From Methanocorpusculum sp. UBA424 (GTDB lineage: Archaea; Halobacteriota; Methanomicrobia; Methanomicrobiales; Methanocorpusculaceae), in contig DAHC01000003.1 in assembly GCA_002498375.1 (NCBI GenBank), positions 1-64,000 of the forward strand: 64,000 nt of DNA. Reading direction: 5' to 3'. The notes below the pieces were generated by a model that saw nothing but the letters and a program-made list of their open reading frames with translations, was not told where the DNA came from and ran no database searches. Each line of letters opens with the position of its first letter. The first letter of the stretch is position 1. The position numbers were made by a program, and so were the translations under genes. Shown in pieces: positions 1 to 8,373 of the stretch.

Positions 1-475
1 TGATATGCATTGCAAATGCCATTGCTTATATGCACCAGCCTTTAATCGACCGAAATCGATTACTGTTATAGTTGAGTAAGAAGATAGATAAATGTTCTTA
101 ATCAAAAGAAGCCAGATTCTGGCTCCAATTTGGACAAATTTATTAAAATATTTTATCATTTAGAGATTGTTAAACTAATTACAAGAGATGGACCCACCAA
201 TATTCTTCGAAAAATGAGTTGATCATCCTCTATCAAATTACCGGAGGTTCAGTAATTAAACCGCTATTATAGTTTATTTTTGAAGAAAATCCAATTTCGC
301 GCGTTTTCTGATTTTTCAGAATTGGGAAATACCTGATTAAATTACCATCGATATCAACCAGGTTTGGTTGCCAGGTTCAGATCAATATAAGTGGGTCTGT
401 GGGGCAGACCCATCGAATATCTCTTATACTCATACGACCGATCTTTCTGTTAACGAAATTCCCGGTATCAAAAAT
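1..475. other. AT-rich stretch without a recognisable gene; 5' leader region
   Basis: No convincing coding frame was found on either strand, and no tRNA-like fold was noticed. The stretch is AT-rich with several TATA-like runs, for example around 26-33 and 272-280. Its right end is the leader of the gene starting at 476. An in-frame TTG at 368 would extend that protein by 36 residues, but the extension looks unlike the rest of the protein, so I treat this segment as untranslated. Confidence 0.5.
392..412 (+). promoter_or_regulatory. 8-bp perfect stem-loop in the leader of the first gene
   Basis: TGGGTCTG (392-399) and CAGACCCA (405-412) form a perfect 8-bp stem around a TGGGG loop, ending 63 nt before the preferred ATG at 476. 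It could be an RNA structure in the 5' leader or an operator. No known regulator is assigned. Confidence 0.4.
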
Positions 476-1432
476 ATGAAAATCACATTAACCCCAGATC
501 AGATAAAAGAGAAGTTTGGACCGATGTTCTGTCACCGCCTCCTTGTAATGACGGATGAAAAAAACGGCATTGCCGAAATATACGAACAATGTCATGCAAG
601 AGGGCCGATCGAATGGGATCACATGAACCGAAGAAGAGCCAAAGGAGCACTCATCTCCGCAAAAACCGAAGGAACGACAATGACGATGCTCGCAAAAATC
701 GGTTCGTATCCCATCAGCTTTGGACCCTCGGATACAGAACTCGGCGGACAGGCACTTGAAGCCGTCATTGTAGAGGGAAACGAAGTACGAACCTCCTGGG
801 CGGGAGCAGCCGGGGCAGGAGTCGGGGTCGCTGCCTGTTTATCTCAGGCCCCCGGTGTTCTCAGAACGGAATATACGAGCGAAGAAGATCTGAAAGTTGG
901 CGGCGCACGTATCTGCAGAAGCACCATCATCCTGCCGAAATATGAGAAGATCACCTTCGGTATTGATGATACCGACACAAAAGAGGGAGGAGCAACCTGG
1001 GTCCTCGCTTTGAAGTGCGGCGAAGCATGCCAAATTGACGGGGTCACCTTCCTTGGAATGAGAATCATCCAACTCAATCCTAAGGCCCCTGAAAAGACCA
1101 CCAACTGTACAGGATCAGTGATCACCTTCGCAGTAAAACCTGAGAAAAAGGCCGAGCTTATTGCATTCGTCAAATCGTTCATTGAAGAAAAAACGATGAG
1201 TAAAACAACCGGCATCTGCTACTTTGCCGGCATTCGTCTTCCGGACTCGACATATGGAAAGAGAGTGAAGACCGAGCTTTTGACCCGTGAAGAGGCAGTC
1301 ACCGAAGCAGAAATACTTGGCATCACCTTCATCGACAGTGCAAACGGAAAAGGAAGGATCGGGGCTCTTGGAGCACTTCTCTGGGCAGACGGCGGAGTGG
1401 AAGCTGCCGGCTTGTACGGCGAAACACCCTGA
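476..1432 (+). CDS. Methanogenesis marker protein 11 family paralogue (TiaS-like GIDDTD kinase fold)
   Basis: A 318-residue protein related along its length to the mmp11 product at 7471-8358: both have a Gly-rich segment near the middle, a GIDDTD motif followed by EGGATW (here GIDDTDTKEGGATW), a C-terminal T-x-N-C motif and a closing Gly-Ala-rich tail. The GIDDTD signature is also the nucleotide-binding mark of the three-cysteine kinase domain of TiaS, the archaeal tRNA-Ile agmatidine synthetase, so an ATP-using role is plausible. The ATG at 476 is preferred over an upstream TTG at 368 because homology to the paralogue begins after it. It converges on the aks operon, ending 10 bp from aksF. 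Substrate unknown. Confidence 0.7.
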   Translation: MKITLTPDQIKEKFGPMFCHRLLVMTDEKNGIAEIYEQCHARGPIEWDHMNRRRAKGALISAKTEGTTMTMLAKIGSYPISFGPSDTELGGQALEAVIVEGNEVRTSWAGAAGAGVGVAACLSQAPGVLRTEYTSEEDLKVGGARICRSTIILPKYEKITFGIDDTDTKEGGATWVLALKCGEACQIDGVTFLGMRIIQLNPKAPEKTTNCTGSVITFAVKPEKKAELIAFVKSFIEEKTMSKTTGICYFAGIRLPDSTYGKRVKTELLTREEAVTEAEILGITFIDSANGKGRIGALGALLWADGGVEAAGLYGETP

Positions 1433-1441
1433 TCCAAAAAA

Positions 1442-2452
1442 TTATATTTTTCTCTCTTCTTTTTTACAGACGACTGCAATCAAACGGCTGCCGAACGATG
1501 AAGTTGATTCACAACCACCAAGATCAGGCGTGCATACGCCGCTGTTAATCAAATCGGCAATCGATTCTTCAACGAGACAGGCCTGCTGCTTCATCCCGAA
1601 ATACTCAAGCATCATCGCTGCACTTCGAACCGCAGCAACAGGATTTGCTATACCCTTACCGGCAATATCAGGAGCACTCCCGTGGACCGGCTCGAAAAAT
1701 GCATATTTTTCCCCTATGTTCGCACTCGGAAGCATGCCCAGCCCGCCGGTGAGATACCCGCAGACATCGCTTAAGATATCACCAAACATGTTTGTTGTAA
1801 CGATCACATCATAATTGTTCGGATGCTGTAAAACATCGAGACACAAAGCATCAATAAACACCGCTTTTGTCTGTATCCCAAATGACGATGCTACTTCGCT
1901 GCAGGTATCCCTGAAAAGCAGATCGGATTTCAGAACATTGCCTTTGTAACCGATAACGAGCTGATGATTCCTATTTCGTTTCAAAACAAGAGAACATGCT
2001 TTCTCTGCTATTCGTCTGGAACCTGCCTTCGTCACCACACGGAGGGTCGTCGACCTCTCGGTCCCGATCTCCTCGATCCCTGAATAAAGTCCCTCGGTAT
2101 TCTCCCGGACGATCATCATATCAACAAATGAGCCGTCGGGGTTCGGACGAAGGGATCGTATTGGACGAAGATTTGCATACAGATCAAGTTCATGCCTGAT
2201 TTGCAGAAGAACGCTTCGGTAATCCGGATCAGGAGGGGTCGTCACGGCCCCGAATATTATCGCGTCCGCCCCTTTCAGCTCACGAATATCATCCGGAGAA
2301 CAGGCAGACCCTGTCTTCTCCCATTTGGCAAGGCCGAGTTCAACCTCAAAAAAATCCGCATCAGTGAGAAAATGCTCAAGGATCTTTTGGGCCTCAGGAA
2401 TCACTTCCGGCCCGATACCATCACCTTTCACTACAGCGATACGAAGGCTCAT
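1442..2452 (-). CDS. aksF: Homoisocitrate dehydrogenase (isopropylmalate dehydrogenase family)
   Basis: This 336-residue member of the isocitrate/isopropylmalate dehydrogenase family begins with the usual GDGIGPEV motif and ends with a GSAPDIAGK-type segment. The discriminating stretch reads RENTEGLYSG, as in homoisocitrate and isocitrate dehydrogenases, not RELTGGIYFG as in many LeuB proteins. LDLYANLRP fits the same assignment. Expected reaction: NAD-dependent oxidative decarboxylation of homoisocitrate and its longer homologues to 2-oxoacids during coenzyme B synthesis. It is the last gene of the operon and overlaps aksE by 4 bp. LeuB activity cannot be excluded from sequence alone. Confidence 0.8.
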   Translation of the reverse strand: MSLRIAVVKGDGIGPEVIPEAQKILEHFLTDADFFEVELGLAKWEKTGSACSPDDIRELKGADAIIFGAVTTPPDPDYRSVLLQIRHELDLYANLRPIRSLRPNPDGSFVDMMIVRENTEGLYSGIEEIGTERSTTLRVVTKAGSRRIAEKACSLVLKRNRNHQLVIGYKGNVLKSDLLFRDTCSEVASSFGIQTKAVFIDALCLDVLQHPNNYDVIVTTNMFGDILSDVCGYLTGGLGMLPSANIGEKYAFFEPVHGSAPDIAGKGIANPVAAVRSAAMMLEYFGMKQQACLVEESIADLINSGVCTPDLGGCESTSSFGSRLIAVVCKKEERKI

Positions 2453-2925
2453 GGTTCACCCTGCCTGGATAGATAGGCATTCAGACCGCCGGCAGACAGT
2501 ATCTCCTTCATGCGGTTCGAGAGAGGTTTTGCCTGATAAACGGCAGTTGATGTTTTGACATACGAATCATCGGTGTCAAAGGACACGATGACCCCATTCT
2601 CGCACACAACATCCGCTTCGAAAACATACAGTCCGAGATTCACACAGTTCCGGAAAAAGATTCTCGCAAACGACGGAGCCACGACGGCACGTACCCCTGC
2701 TTCTTTGAGAGCTGCCGCCGCCTGTTCGCGGGAAGAACCACAGCCGATGTTTTTTCCGGCAACCAGAACCGAGCCGTTCAGTCGTCCGGCAATACTCTTG
2801 TCATAATCTTCAAAGGCATGCTCCACCCAGATCGAACGATTCGTCGTCCTAAGATAACGCCCGGCGATGATCATATCAGTATCCACATCCTCGCCGATCA
2901 CAACAGCATGTCCAGATACGATCAT
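2449..2925 (-). CDS. aksE: Homoaconitase small subunit
   Basis: A 158-residue swivelling-domain protein of the LeuD/aconitase small-subunit family, with the usual DVDTD near residue 14 and GCGSSREQA motif. The substrate loop at residues 24-27 reads YLRT. Structural work on the Methanocaldococcus jannaschii enzyme identified YLRT as typical of homoaconitase, the arginine contacting the extra carboxylate, whereas isopropylmalate isomerases have YLV-type loops. This favours cis-homoaconitate and longer homologues as substrates. The gene overlaps both neighbours by 4 bp, as expected for a subunit made in step with AksD. Confidence 0.85.
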   Translation of the reverse strand: MIVSGHAVVIGEDVDTDMIIAGRYLRTTNRSIWVEHAFEDYDKSIAGRLNGSVLVAGKNIGCGSSREQAAAALKEAGVRAVVAPSFARIFFRNCVNLGLYVFEADVVCENGVIVSFDTDDSYVKTSTAVYQAKPLSNRMKEILSAGGLNAYLSRQGEP

Positions 2926-4175
2926 CGGTTTGTCCCCCCTTCCAATTCAATTGGCGATCTGATCTCGCCGTAAAGGGCGCTAACCGCAGCAGTGGACGGA
3001 GAGCAGAGATAATACTCGGCACCAACACCCATTCTGTTCCTGAAATTCCGGTTCGCTGTAGAAAGACCGACCTCGCCTTCCCCAAGGACACCCATGTGTG
3101 CTCCAAGACAGGGGCCGCAGCCGGGCGGGCAGATTACACATCCCGCCTCAAGAATATCAGACAGAACACCAGTCGACAGAGCCTTCGCATATGCATCCTT
3201 CGAAGCAGGCGTAACGATCGTCCTGACAGCGACTTTTTTGCCTCTGACGATATCAGCGAACCGTTTGAGATCCTCAAATCGTCCGTTTGTACAGGTCCCC
3301 ACAAATACCTGATCGATCGGGGTTCCCGAATACTGTGTAACGGGTACGGCGTTATCGACCCGGGGAGGTACGGCAAGAAGCGGTTCAATATCGTCGAGAT
3401 CGAGATGAATCTCGGATTCATAACTGCAGTCTTCAGGTTTCTGCAGAGAGATTGTTTTCTCGTCCGCTCCATAGGTTATCAAATGTTCGCGGGTCAGCGC
3501 ATCCGCGTAGAATAATCCGGTCTTTGCCCCGGTCTCGACGGCCATATTAGATAACGTCAGTCTTCCTTCGACTGGGATGCCGGCAGCTCCGTCGCCGATA
3601 AACTCCAGAGCTTTGTAGGTCCCGCCATCCATGCCAAGCGCCTTTATATAAGATAGTGCGACATCCTTCGGCTCGGCGTGACCGGAAAGTTTGCCGGACA
3701 GCACTATACTAATAGATTCGGGAACGCGAAACCAGGTCCCGCCGGTCGCCCAGATCCCCGCCATATCGGTTGCTCCGACACCGGTTGAAAATGCGCCAAG
3801 GGCCCCGAGAGTACAGGAATGCGAATCGGCCCCGACAACGATCTCGCCCGGGAGGCAGACTCCTTCGCTCATTATCTGATGACATATCCCGCAGCCGACC
3901 TCGTGAAAATGCATCCCGTTCTCCCGCGAGAACTTTCGAAGATCTCCCTGAAGATCAGCCGTGACCGAGTTGTTCGCCGGCGAGATGTGGTCATATATTA
4001 TAGATAATTTTTCCGGATTGACGACAGACTTGCCTGGTATCCGGAAATTTTCGAATGCGACCAGTGCCTGAGCACCGGTTCCGTCATGGGCAAATGCTCG
4101 ATCGACCATCCGGTCGACATATGTTCCTTCAGCCGACCCGAGGATACGTTCGGAAAGTGTTCCTGCCATCATCAT
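2922..4175 (-). CDS. aksD: Homoaconitase large (Fe-S) subunit
   Basis: A 417-residue LeuC/aconitase-type large subunit. The three Fe-S ligands are visible: one Cys in VGTCTNGR and two in CPPGCGPC. GADSHSCT in the first third is also typical. With AksE it should dehydrate and rehydrate homocitrate homologues in the 2-oxoacid elongation cycle that leads to 2-oxosuberate. The start has three ATG codons in a row, 4173-4175 being the outermost. It overlaps the aksA stop by 4 bp. Its specificity is inferred from the partner AksE and the operon, since the large subunit does not discriminate well. Confidence 0.8.
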   Translation of the reverse strand: MMMAGTLSERILGSAEGTYVDRMVDRAFAHDGTGAQALVAFENFRIPGKSVVNPEKLSIIYDHISPANNSVTADLQGDLRKFSRENGMHFHEVGCGICHQIMSEGVCLPGEIVVGADSHSCTLGALGAFSTGVGATDMAGIWATGGTWFRVPESISIVLSGKLSGHAEPKDVALSYIKALGMDGGTYKALEFIGDGAAGIPVEGRLTLSNMAVETGAKTGLFYADALTREHLITYGADEKTISLQKPEDCSYESEIHLDLDDIEPLLAVPPRVDNAVPVTQYSGTPIDQVFVGTCTNGRFEDLKRFADIVRGKKVAVRTIVTPASKDAYAKALSTGVLSDILEAGCVICPPGCGPCLGAHMGVLGEGEVGLSTANRNFRNRMGVGAEYYLCSPSTAAVSALYGEIRSPIELEGGTNR

Positions 4176-5338
4176 CCCGTCCTGGCTTTATCAAAATCCG
4201 ATCCCTTTTTCAATTCCGTTTCCTGTCTTGTCTCGGCAATAACCGAGAGAAGAACATCCTGAGTGATGCTCTGCTTTGTCTCGCTGATCGATTTGATCCG
4301 CTCCAAAATTACATCCACCTCTCTTGGAGATGGGGTGTATCCAAGGGTCGTCAGAATATACTCAAGGCCTTTTCTTCCGGTATGTTTGCCGAGAATGAAC
4401 TTCTGCTCAGATCCAACCATCTCGGGCGGATAATACTCATACGTATTTCTGTCCTGAATCAAAGCCGCGATGTGGATCCCGCTCTCATGACAGAAGGCAT
4501 GTTCGCCCACAACCGGTTTTGTCTTTGCAATTTTGATACCGGAATAGGTTTCCACAGTTCTCGAAAGAGTCTGAAGAGCAGAGAGATCATACCGGTCGAC
4601 GCCCCCCTGCATTCTAAGTGCAACGAGAACTTCTTCAAGGGAGGCGTTTCCGCACCGTTCGCCGATCCCGTTTACGGTCGTGTGAAGCTGGAATGCTCCT
4701 GCCTGGGCTGCAGTAAATGTGTTGGCACTCGCAAAACCCATGTCATTATGACAGTGAACACACAGAGGATTTTTCAATCCCTCATTCAGTTCAAGGACCG
4801 TTTCATACATCGAAATAGGCGTCATACAGCCGACCGTATCGGCATAACTGCTGTAGTTAGCTCCCCGTTCAGCTCCTTTCGCATACATCTCTTTCAAAAA
4901 TCCGATATCCGTTCTCGACGCATCCTCTGCGGAGAACCTGACCTTGATTCCGTGATCGAGAGCATAATCCAGCATGCCAAGAGCAAGATCGAGCATCTCT
5001 TCCCGAGTCTTCTTGTATTTTATACGGATATGCAGATCCGATGTCGCGAAAAACAGACTGACAAGATCGACACCGCAGTCTATCGCCGCATCGATGTCGC
5101 TTTGAACACAGCGGGATAAACAGCATATCTCCGACGGCAGATCCATCTCAACGATAGACCGAACGCTGCGTTTTTCATACTCGGATACGCTTGGAAATCC
5201 TGCTTCGATGATATCGATGCCGATATCGGAAAGGCGCTGGGCGATATCCTGTTTTTCTTCGCAGGTGAAAGACACCCCAGGCGTCTGTTCACCATCCCTG
5301 AGCGTTACATCGCATATTTCAACATTCAATGGTTTCAT
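4172..5338 (-). CDS. aksA: Homocitrate synthase (2-oxoacid chain-elongating)
   Basis: A 388-residue DRE-TIM metallolyase of the isopropylmalate/homocitrate synthase family. It starts with DVTLRDGEQTPGVSF and has HCHND and NGIGERCGNASLEE, plus the C-terminal communication region, but no regulatory LeuA dimer domain, in keeping with AksA/NifV-type enzymes. It should condense acetyl-CoA with 2-oxoglutarate, 2-oxoadipate and 2-oxopimelate. The ATG at 5338 is preferred to one at 5413, because the longer form would overlap the upstream gene by 95 bp and lacks homology; the chosen start overlaps by 20 bp. Citramalate or isopropylmalate synthase activity is the alternative. Confidence 0.8.
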   Translation of the reverse strand: MKPLNVEICDVTLRDGEQTPGVSFTCEEKQDIAQRLSDIGIDIIEAGFPSVSEYEKRSVRSIVEMDLPSEICCLSRCVQSDIDAAIDCGVDLVSLFFATSDLHIRIKYKKTREEMLDLALGMLDYALDHGIKVRFSAEDASRTDIGFLKEMYAKGAERGANYSSYADTVGCMTPISMYETVLELNEGLKNPLCVHCHNDMGFASANTFTAAQAGAFQLHTTVNGIGERCGNASLEEVLVALRMQGGVDRYDLSALQTLSRTVETYSGIKIAKTKPVVGEHAFCHESGIHIAALIQDRNTYEYYPPEMVGSEQKFILGKHTGRKGLEYILTTLGYTPSPREVDVILERIKSISETKQSITQDVLLSVIAETRQETELKKGSDFDKARTG

Positions 5339-6446
5339 GATTTTCTCCAGAGGGGCATTCCCCTTCAACGACCAGAATTCCAAGGCCGGTATTTTCAGTA
5401 ACTCCTTTTTCAATCAGCACTTCAAGACGGGGGTCAGCGGCCGAAACGACCGTGGGGGTAAACCGGACCAGATAGGGCAGAATATTCGGGCAGTCCTGGC
5501 CGCCGGTCATGCCCAGTTTTCTGTTTTTCAAAATAATACAGAACAGAGGGCAGTGCTTTTCATAAATATCGATTAGGGCATTCAGCCCCGAATGCAAAAC
5601 CGCATAATCTCCCATAAGAGCAACCTTGGTGCTCTTTGCAGCAACCGCCGGCGAAGAACCCAGCCCGTAGTTCGCAAGAGAAAAACAAAACGGCGGGTTC
5701 TTTGAGAGAAGCGAACAGCCGGTATCGCAGATCGCGGCAGTACTATTCAGAGAAAGCGTATTTTTCAGGAAGGAAAACAATGGTTTATACGGACATGTTC
5801 TGCAGACCGTTCGGTAATGACCCCGGGAAGCGAACGTCTCGGGGACGATCTTTTCACGGACCATGTCATTTTTCATAACGGCAGTGATGTTCTCTGCGTA
5901 TTCGCACCGCCCTTTCATCGTCAGATCATCCGGGAATAAAATTCCGGATCCGTTTCTTCGTTCTGGAAGGGAACCATCAGAAATTTCGGCATCCAAAACC
6001 GCCGGTGTGACCCGGATGATCGCGACCCGCGAGTAGGTTTCCGAACTCCGCATGGCCGCTTCGACAGAAAAGCAGAGTTCATCTGCTGTCGGTTCAAGGA
6101 CTGGAACCGAGGCAACATCCCCGTACTTCCGGGAATCCTGCCTGGTCTGGGATCCGCGAACCTCGGTATCGTCTCCTGCAATGATCACGACACCTGCCTT
6201 AAGCCCCTGATAGGTGGCTGAGACCAGAGGATCGGAAAGGGTGTTCATTCCGGCATTTTTGACGATGACCACAGCTCTCTTGCCGGAGAGAGAACTGCCA
6301 AGAGCATACTCGAGAGCGATCTTTTCATTAATCGTGTACTCCGCTCCGCATTTTTCCGCAAGATCCGTGACCGGATAGCCGGGAACTGCGTAAAAAGCAT
6401 CAGCTGCGTGTAAAACAGCGGAGCTAAAACCATCTACCGCCTTCAT
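5319..6446 (-). CDS. IorA-like thiamine-diphosphate enzyme, candidate 2-oxoacid decarboxylase
   Basis: A 375-residue protein with a PYR domain (residues about 1-140, including the activating Glu in NEKIALEYA and a GSQTRQDSR segment) and a PP domain (about 235-370, with GDYAVLHSG and LKNRKLGMTGGQ). Both match indolepyruvate:ferredoxin oxidoreductase alpha subunit. It is far shorter than IorA (about 600 residues), has a reduced middle and lacks the C-terminal 8Fe ferredoxin domain, and no IorB gene is adjacent. A simple decarboxylase role, as for sulfopyruvate decarboxylase, is therefore more likely than ferredoxin reduction. Its place directly upstream of aksA suggests 2-oxosuberate as substrate. 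That function is inference. Confidence 0.65.
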   Translation of the reverse strand: MKAVDGFSSAVLHAADAFYAVPGYPVTDLAEKCGAEYTINEKIALEYALGSSLSGKRAVVIVKNAGMNTLSDPLVSATYQGLKAGVVIIAGDDTEVRGSQTRQDSRKYGDVASVPVLEPTADELCFSVEAAMRSSETYSRVAIIRVTPAVLDAEISDGSLPERRNGSGILFPDDLTMKGRCEYAENITAVMKNDMVREKIVPETFASRGHYRTVCRTCPYKPLFSFLKNTLSLNSTAAICDTGCSLLSKNPPFCFSLANYGLGSSPAVAAKSTKVALMGDYAVLHSGLNALIDIYEKHCPLFCIILKNRKLGMTGGQDCPNILPYLVRFTPTVVSAADPRLEVLIEKGVTENTGLGILVVEGECPSGENHETIEC

Positions 6447-7474
6447 GCCGTCACCCCCTCCGCACGCAAATCCGTCATGGGAGCAAGATCACAGCCCATA
6501 CACTTTGCACACATCGTCCCGGCCTTTGAAGGGTCAAGGCCGAAACGCAGAAGTTCACTCTGCAGAAATTCGGCAATGCCGAGAATATCCTCAGCCGAAG
6601 GACGGGAATAATCGGAAAGCTCTGCCGACGGAGTCAACGGACGGATGATCGGAATGATCCCGTTTTCGAGACACTGCGTGAGGCACTGTTTCATCTCGTC
6701 TTTGGATTCGCCCAGACCAAGAATGATATTGGTATAGACACGGTTTTTTCCAAACACGCCAACGGCTTCCTTGAGGGCGTGCCATAAATCATCCCGATCA
6801 AGTCCGGGACACATCTCGGCAAATAATTTCTCAGTCGCGGTCTCGAGATTGAACTTAACCTCAGAAACGCCAAGCTGGAAGAGCCGTGGGGAAAGTCCCG
6901 GAGTCGGATACACCGAAACGCCGATCGGCAGATCAAAAACGCGGATCGTTTCGAGAATCTTAAAGAGACGTTCGTCTTCCTCCATCATCGTCCCGACAAC
7001 ACCGCTCGTAAGAGAGATGCATTCGATCGTATCCCGGGAACAGGCATCCGTGATAAGAGAAACGATTTCATCCGGCGTTTTTATGTGTTTATCCTGGTTT
7101 GGAACATTACAATACCGGCATGAGAAGATGCAGCCTTCATTTATCGTGATATAGGCCTGATTTGGACAGTGACAGCCGGTTTTTTCCACGAATCCGTCGA
7201 CGGAGACCGGGCCCTTTGGCCCATCGAACGTAAGAACCGCAGAGTTCCCAAAGTTTTCGATCAGAACAGGGCTCTTCTCATCCAACGTTAACCGTATCCG
7301 GGAAATACCGTCGGAAAAAAACACCGAGCCTCCTTTGCCGGCACCCGGGCCGGCGGTGGACGAGAGCGAAGCTGGAAGCGGAATGCCGGTCACCTTTGCT
7401 GAACCGACAGCCAAAAGCTGGTGTTTTATTCGGCCAAGCTCATGTGTATCTGCAGTCTTCGAGACGCTGGTCAT
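6443..7474 (-). CDS. Radical SAM protein of the coenzyme B operon, extra cysteine clusters
   Basis: A 343-residue radical SAM enzyme. Cys115, Cys119 and Cys122 form the CxxxCxxC motif in GCIFSCRYCNVP. A Cys-x-Cys pair at 101/103 lies just before it, and a CxxCxxC triad (322, 325, 328) sits near the C terminus, so a second Fe-S cluster is possible. It differs from the MCR arginine methylase Mmp10, whose radical SAM motif lies at the N terminus. It overlaps its neighbours by 4 bp on each side, between mmp11 and the TPP enzyme. Sulfur insertion in coenzyme B synthesis is an attractive guess by analogy with biotin and lipoyl synthases; a modification enzyme is the alternative. Confidence 0.65.
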   Translation of the reverse strand: MTSVSKTADTHELGRIKHQLLAVGSAKVTGIPLPASLSSTAGPGAGKGGSVFFSDGISRIRLTLDEKSPVLIENFGNSAVLTFDGPKGPVSVDGFVEKTGCHCPNQAYITINEGCIFSCRYCNVPNQDKHIKTPDEIVSLITDACSRDTIECISLTSGVVGTMMEEDERLFKILETIRVFDLPIGVSVYPTPGLSPRLFQLGVSEVKFNLETATEKLFAEMCPGLDRDDLWHALKEAVGVFGKNRVYTNIILGLGESKDEMKQCLTQCLENGIIPIIRPLTPSAELSDYSRPSAEDILGIAEFLQSELLRFGLDPSKAGTMCAKCMGCDLAPMTDLRAEGVTA

Positions 7475-8358
7475 ATCAAAAGGGCCTCAGCGTAATTCGT
7501 GTAAAAGGGTATCGCCGCCGCTGCTCCGATGATACCACGTCCTTCGATCCGTACATCCAGATGACGGCGAACTGCCGCAAAATCATCCAGCGTCACCTCG
7601 CCGGCTTTGACTTTTCGGGCGTACGGCATGATTGCTGACGGATCAAAACCGATGTAGGCACAAAGCCCGGTCTCGTCGGAAAGCGTGTAGCGTCTGACCA
7701 GAGCTTCGAACCGGTCGATGAGTTTCTCGGGTTCCATCGTGGCAAACTCACAGGCGAGAGCGACACAGTTTTTGGTCCGGTAGGGAACCGGATAAAGCTG
7801 GGTTATCGTGTGGGAGAGATAACGGGAGCTGGATGTTTCAACAGCCTTCGATATGTTGTGGGCAAGCGTCCATGTCGCTCCCTCTTCGGGCGTATCCGTG
7901 TCGTCAAGACCGATGATGACCCGGGTATATCTCGGCAGATAAATGGTTGATCCGGCAACTTTCCCCCCTCCACACACATCACAGGTATGACGTAAGACAC
8001 CTCCGGCGGTCGCCCGACAGATACTTGCCCCGACACCCCCGCCTCCAAGACCAAGATACGAGACAGAGATCTCCGAATCGGTAACCTCCGCCCCGCAAAT
8101 CCCTGCAGGAAAGTATGACCCTTCAAGCTGCAGGCTGACATCGCCGGTCTCAAGGAGAAAACGCTGGGTATTTGAGACGATGCGGGAACTTTTGACGAGC
8201 GGACTTTTCGCATAATGATTTTTCACCCACATTGCCCCGCCCATACAGTCAAACCTCTCGATGAGTTCAACTGTTTTGCCGTCTTCGGATGCAAGAGCAA
8301 GAATCTCCGGATAGGAGATGGAGTAGGGATTGTCAATCATACAGAGTTCTTCATTCAT
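7471..8358 (-). CDS. Methanogenesis marker protein 11
   Basis: A 295-residue protein whose N-terminal half (IERFDCMGGAMWVKNHYA, then a GLGGGGVG segment) and GLDDTDTPEEGATW motif fit methanogenesis marker protein 11, a family known essentially only from methanogens. The GxDDTD motif relates it to the kinase domain of TiaS, so ATP binding is likely. A CDVCGG CxxC pair lies shortly before that motif. It is the first gene of the seven-gene aks operon and has a paralogue at 476-1432 on the other side of the operon. The reaction is unknown. Confidence 0.8.
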   Translation of the reverse strand: MNEELCMIDNPYSISYPEILALASEDGKTVELIERFDCMGGAMWVKNHYAKSPLVKSSRIVSNTQRFLLETGDVSLQLEGSYFPAGICGAEVTDSEISVSYLGLGGGGVGASICRATAGGVLRHTCDVCGGGKVAGSTIYLPRYTRVIIGLDDTDTPEEGATWTLAHNISKAVETSSSRYLSHTITQLYPVPYRTKNCVALACEFATMEPEKLIDRFEALVRRYTLSDETGLCAYIGFDPSAIMPYARKVKAGEVTLDDFAAVRRHLDVRIEGRGIIGAAAAIPFYTNYAEALLI

Positions 8359-8373
8359 AGTGATCAGTCGGGG

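Noticed and set aside
4055..5119. 354-codon open frame on the plus strand
   Set aside because: Antisense to aksD/aksA, which have unmistakable enzyme motifs; no family features in the antisense product.
1442..5338. Leucine biosynthesis (leuABCD) reading of the operon
   Set aside because: YLRT in the small subunit, RENTEGLY in the dehydrogenase, the short synthase and the methanogen-specific neighbours favour the coenzyme B pathway; not fully excluded.
7471..7474. Radical SAM gene as Mmp10 (MCR arginine methylase)
   Set aside because: The cluster motif lies near residue 115 rather than at the N terminus, and the surrounding sequence does not fit Mmp10.
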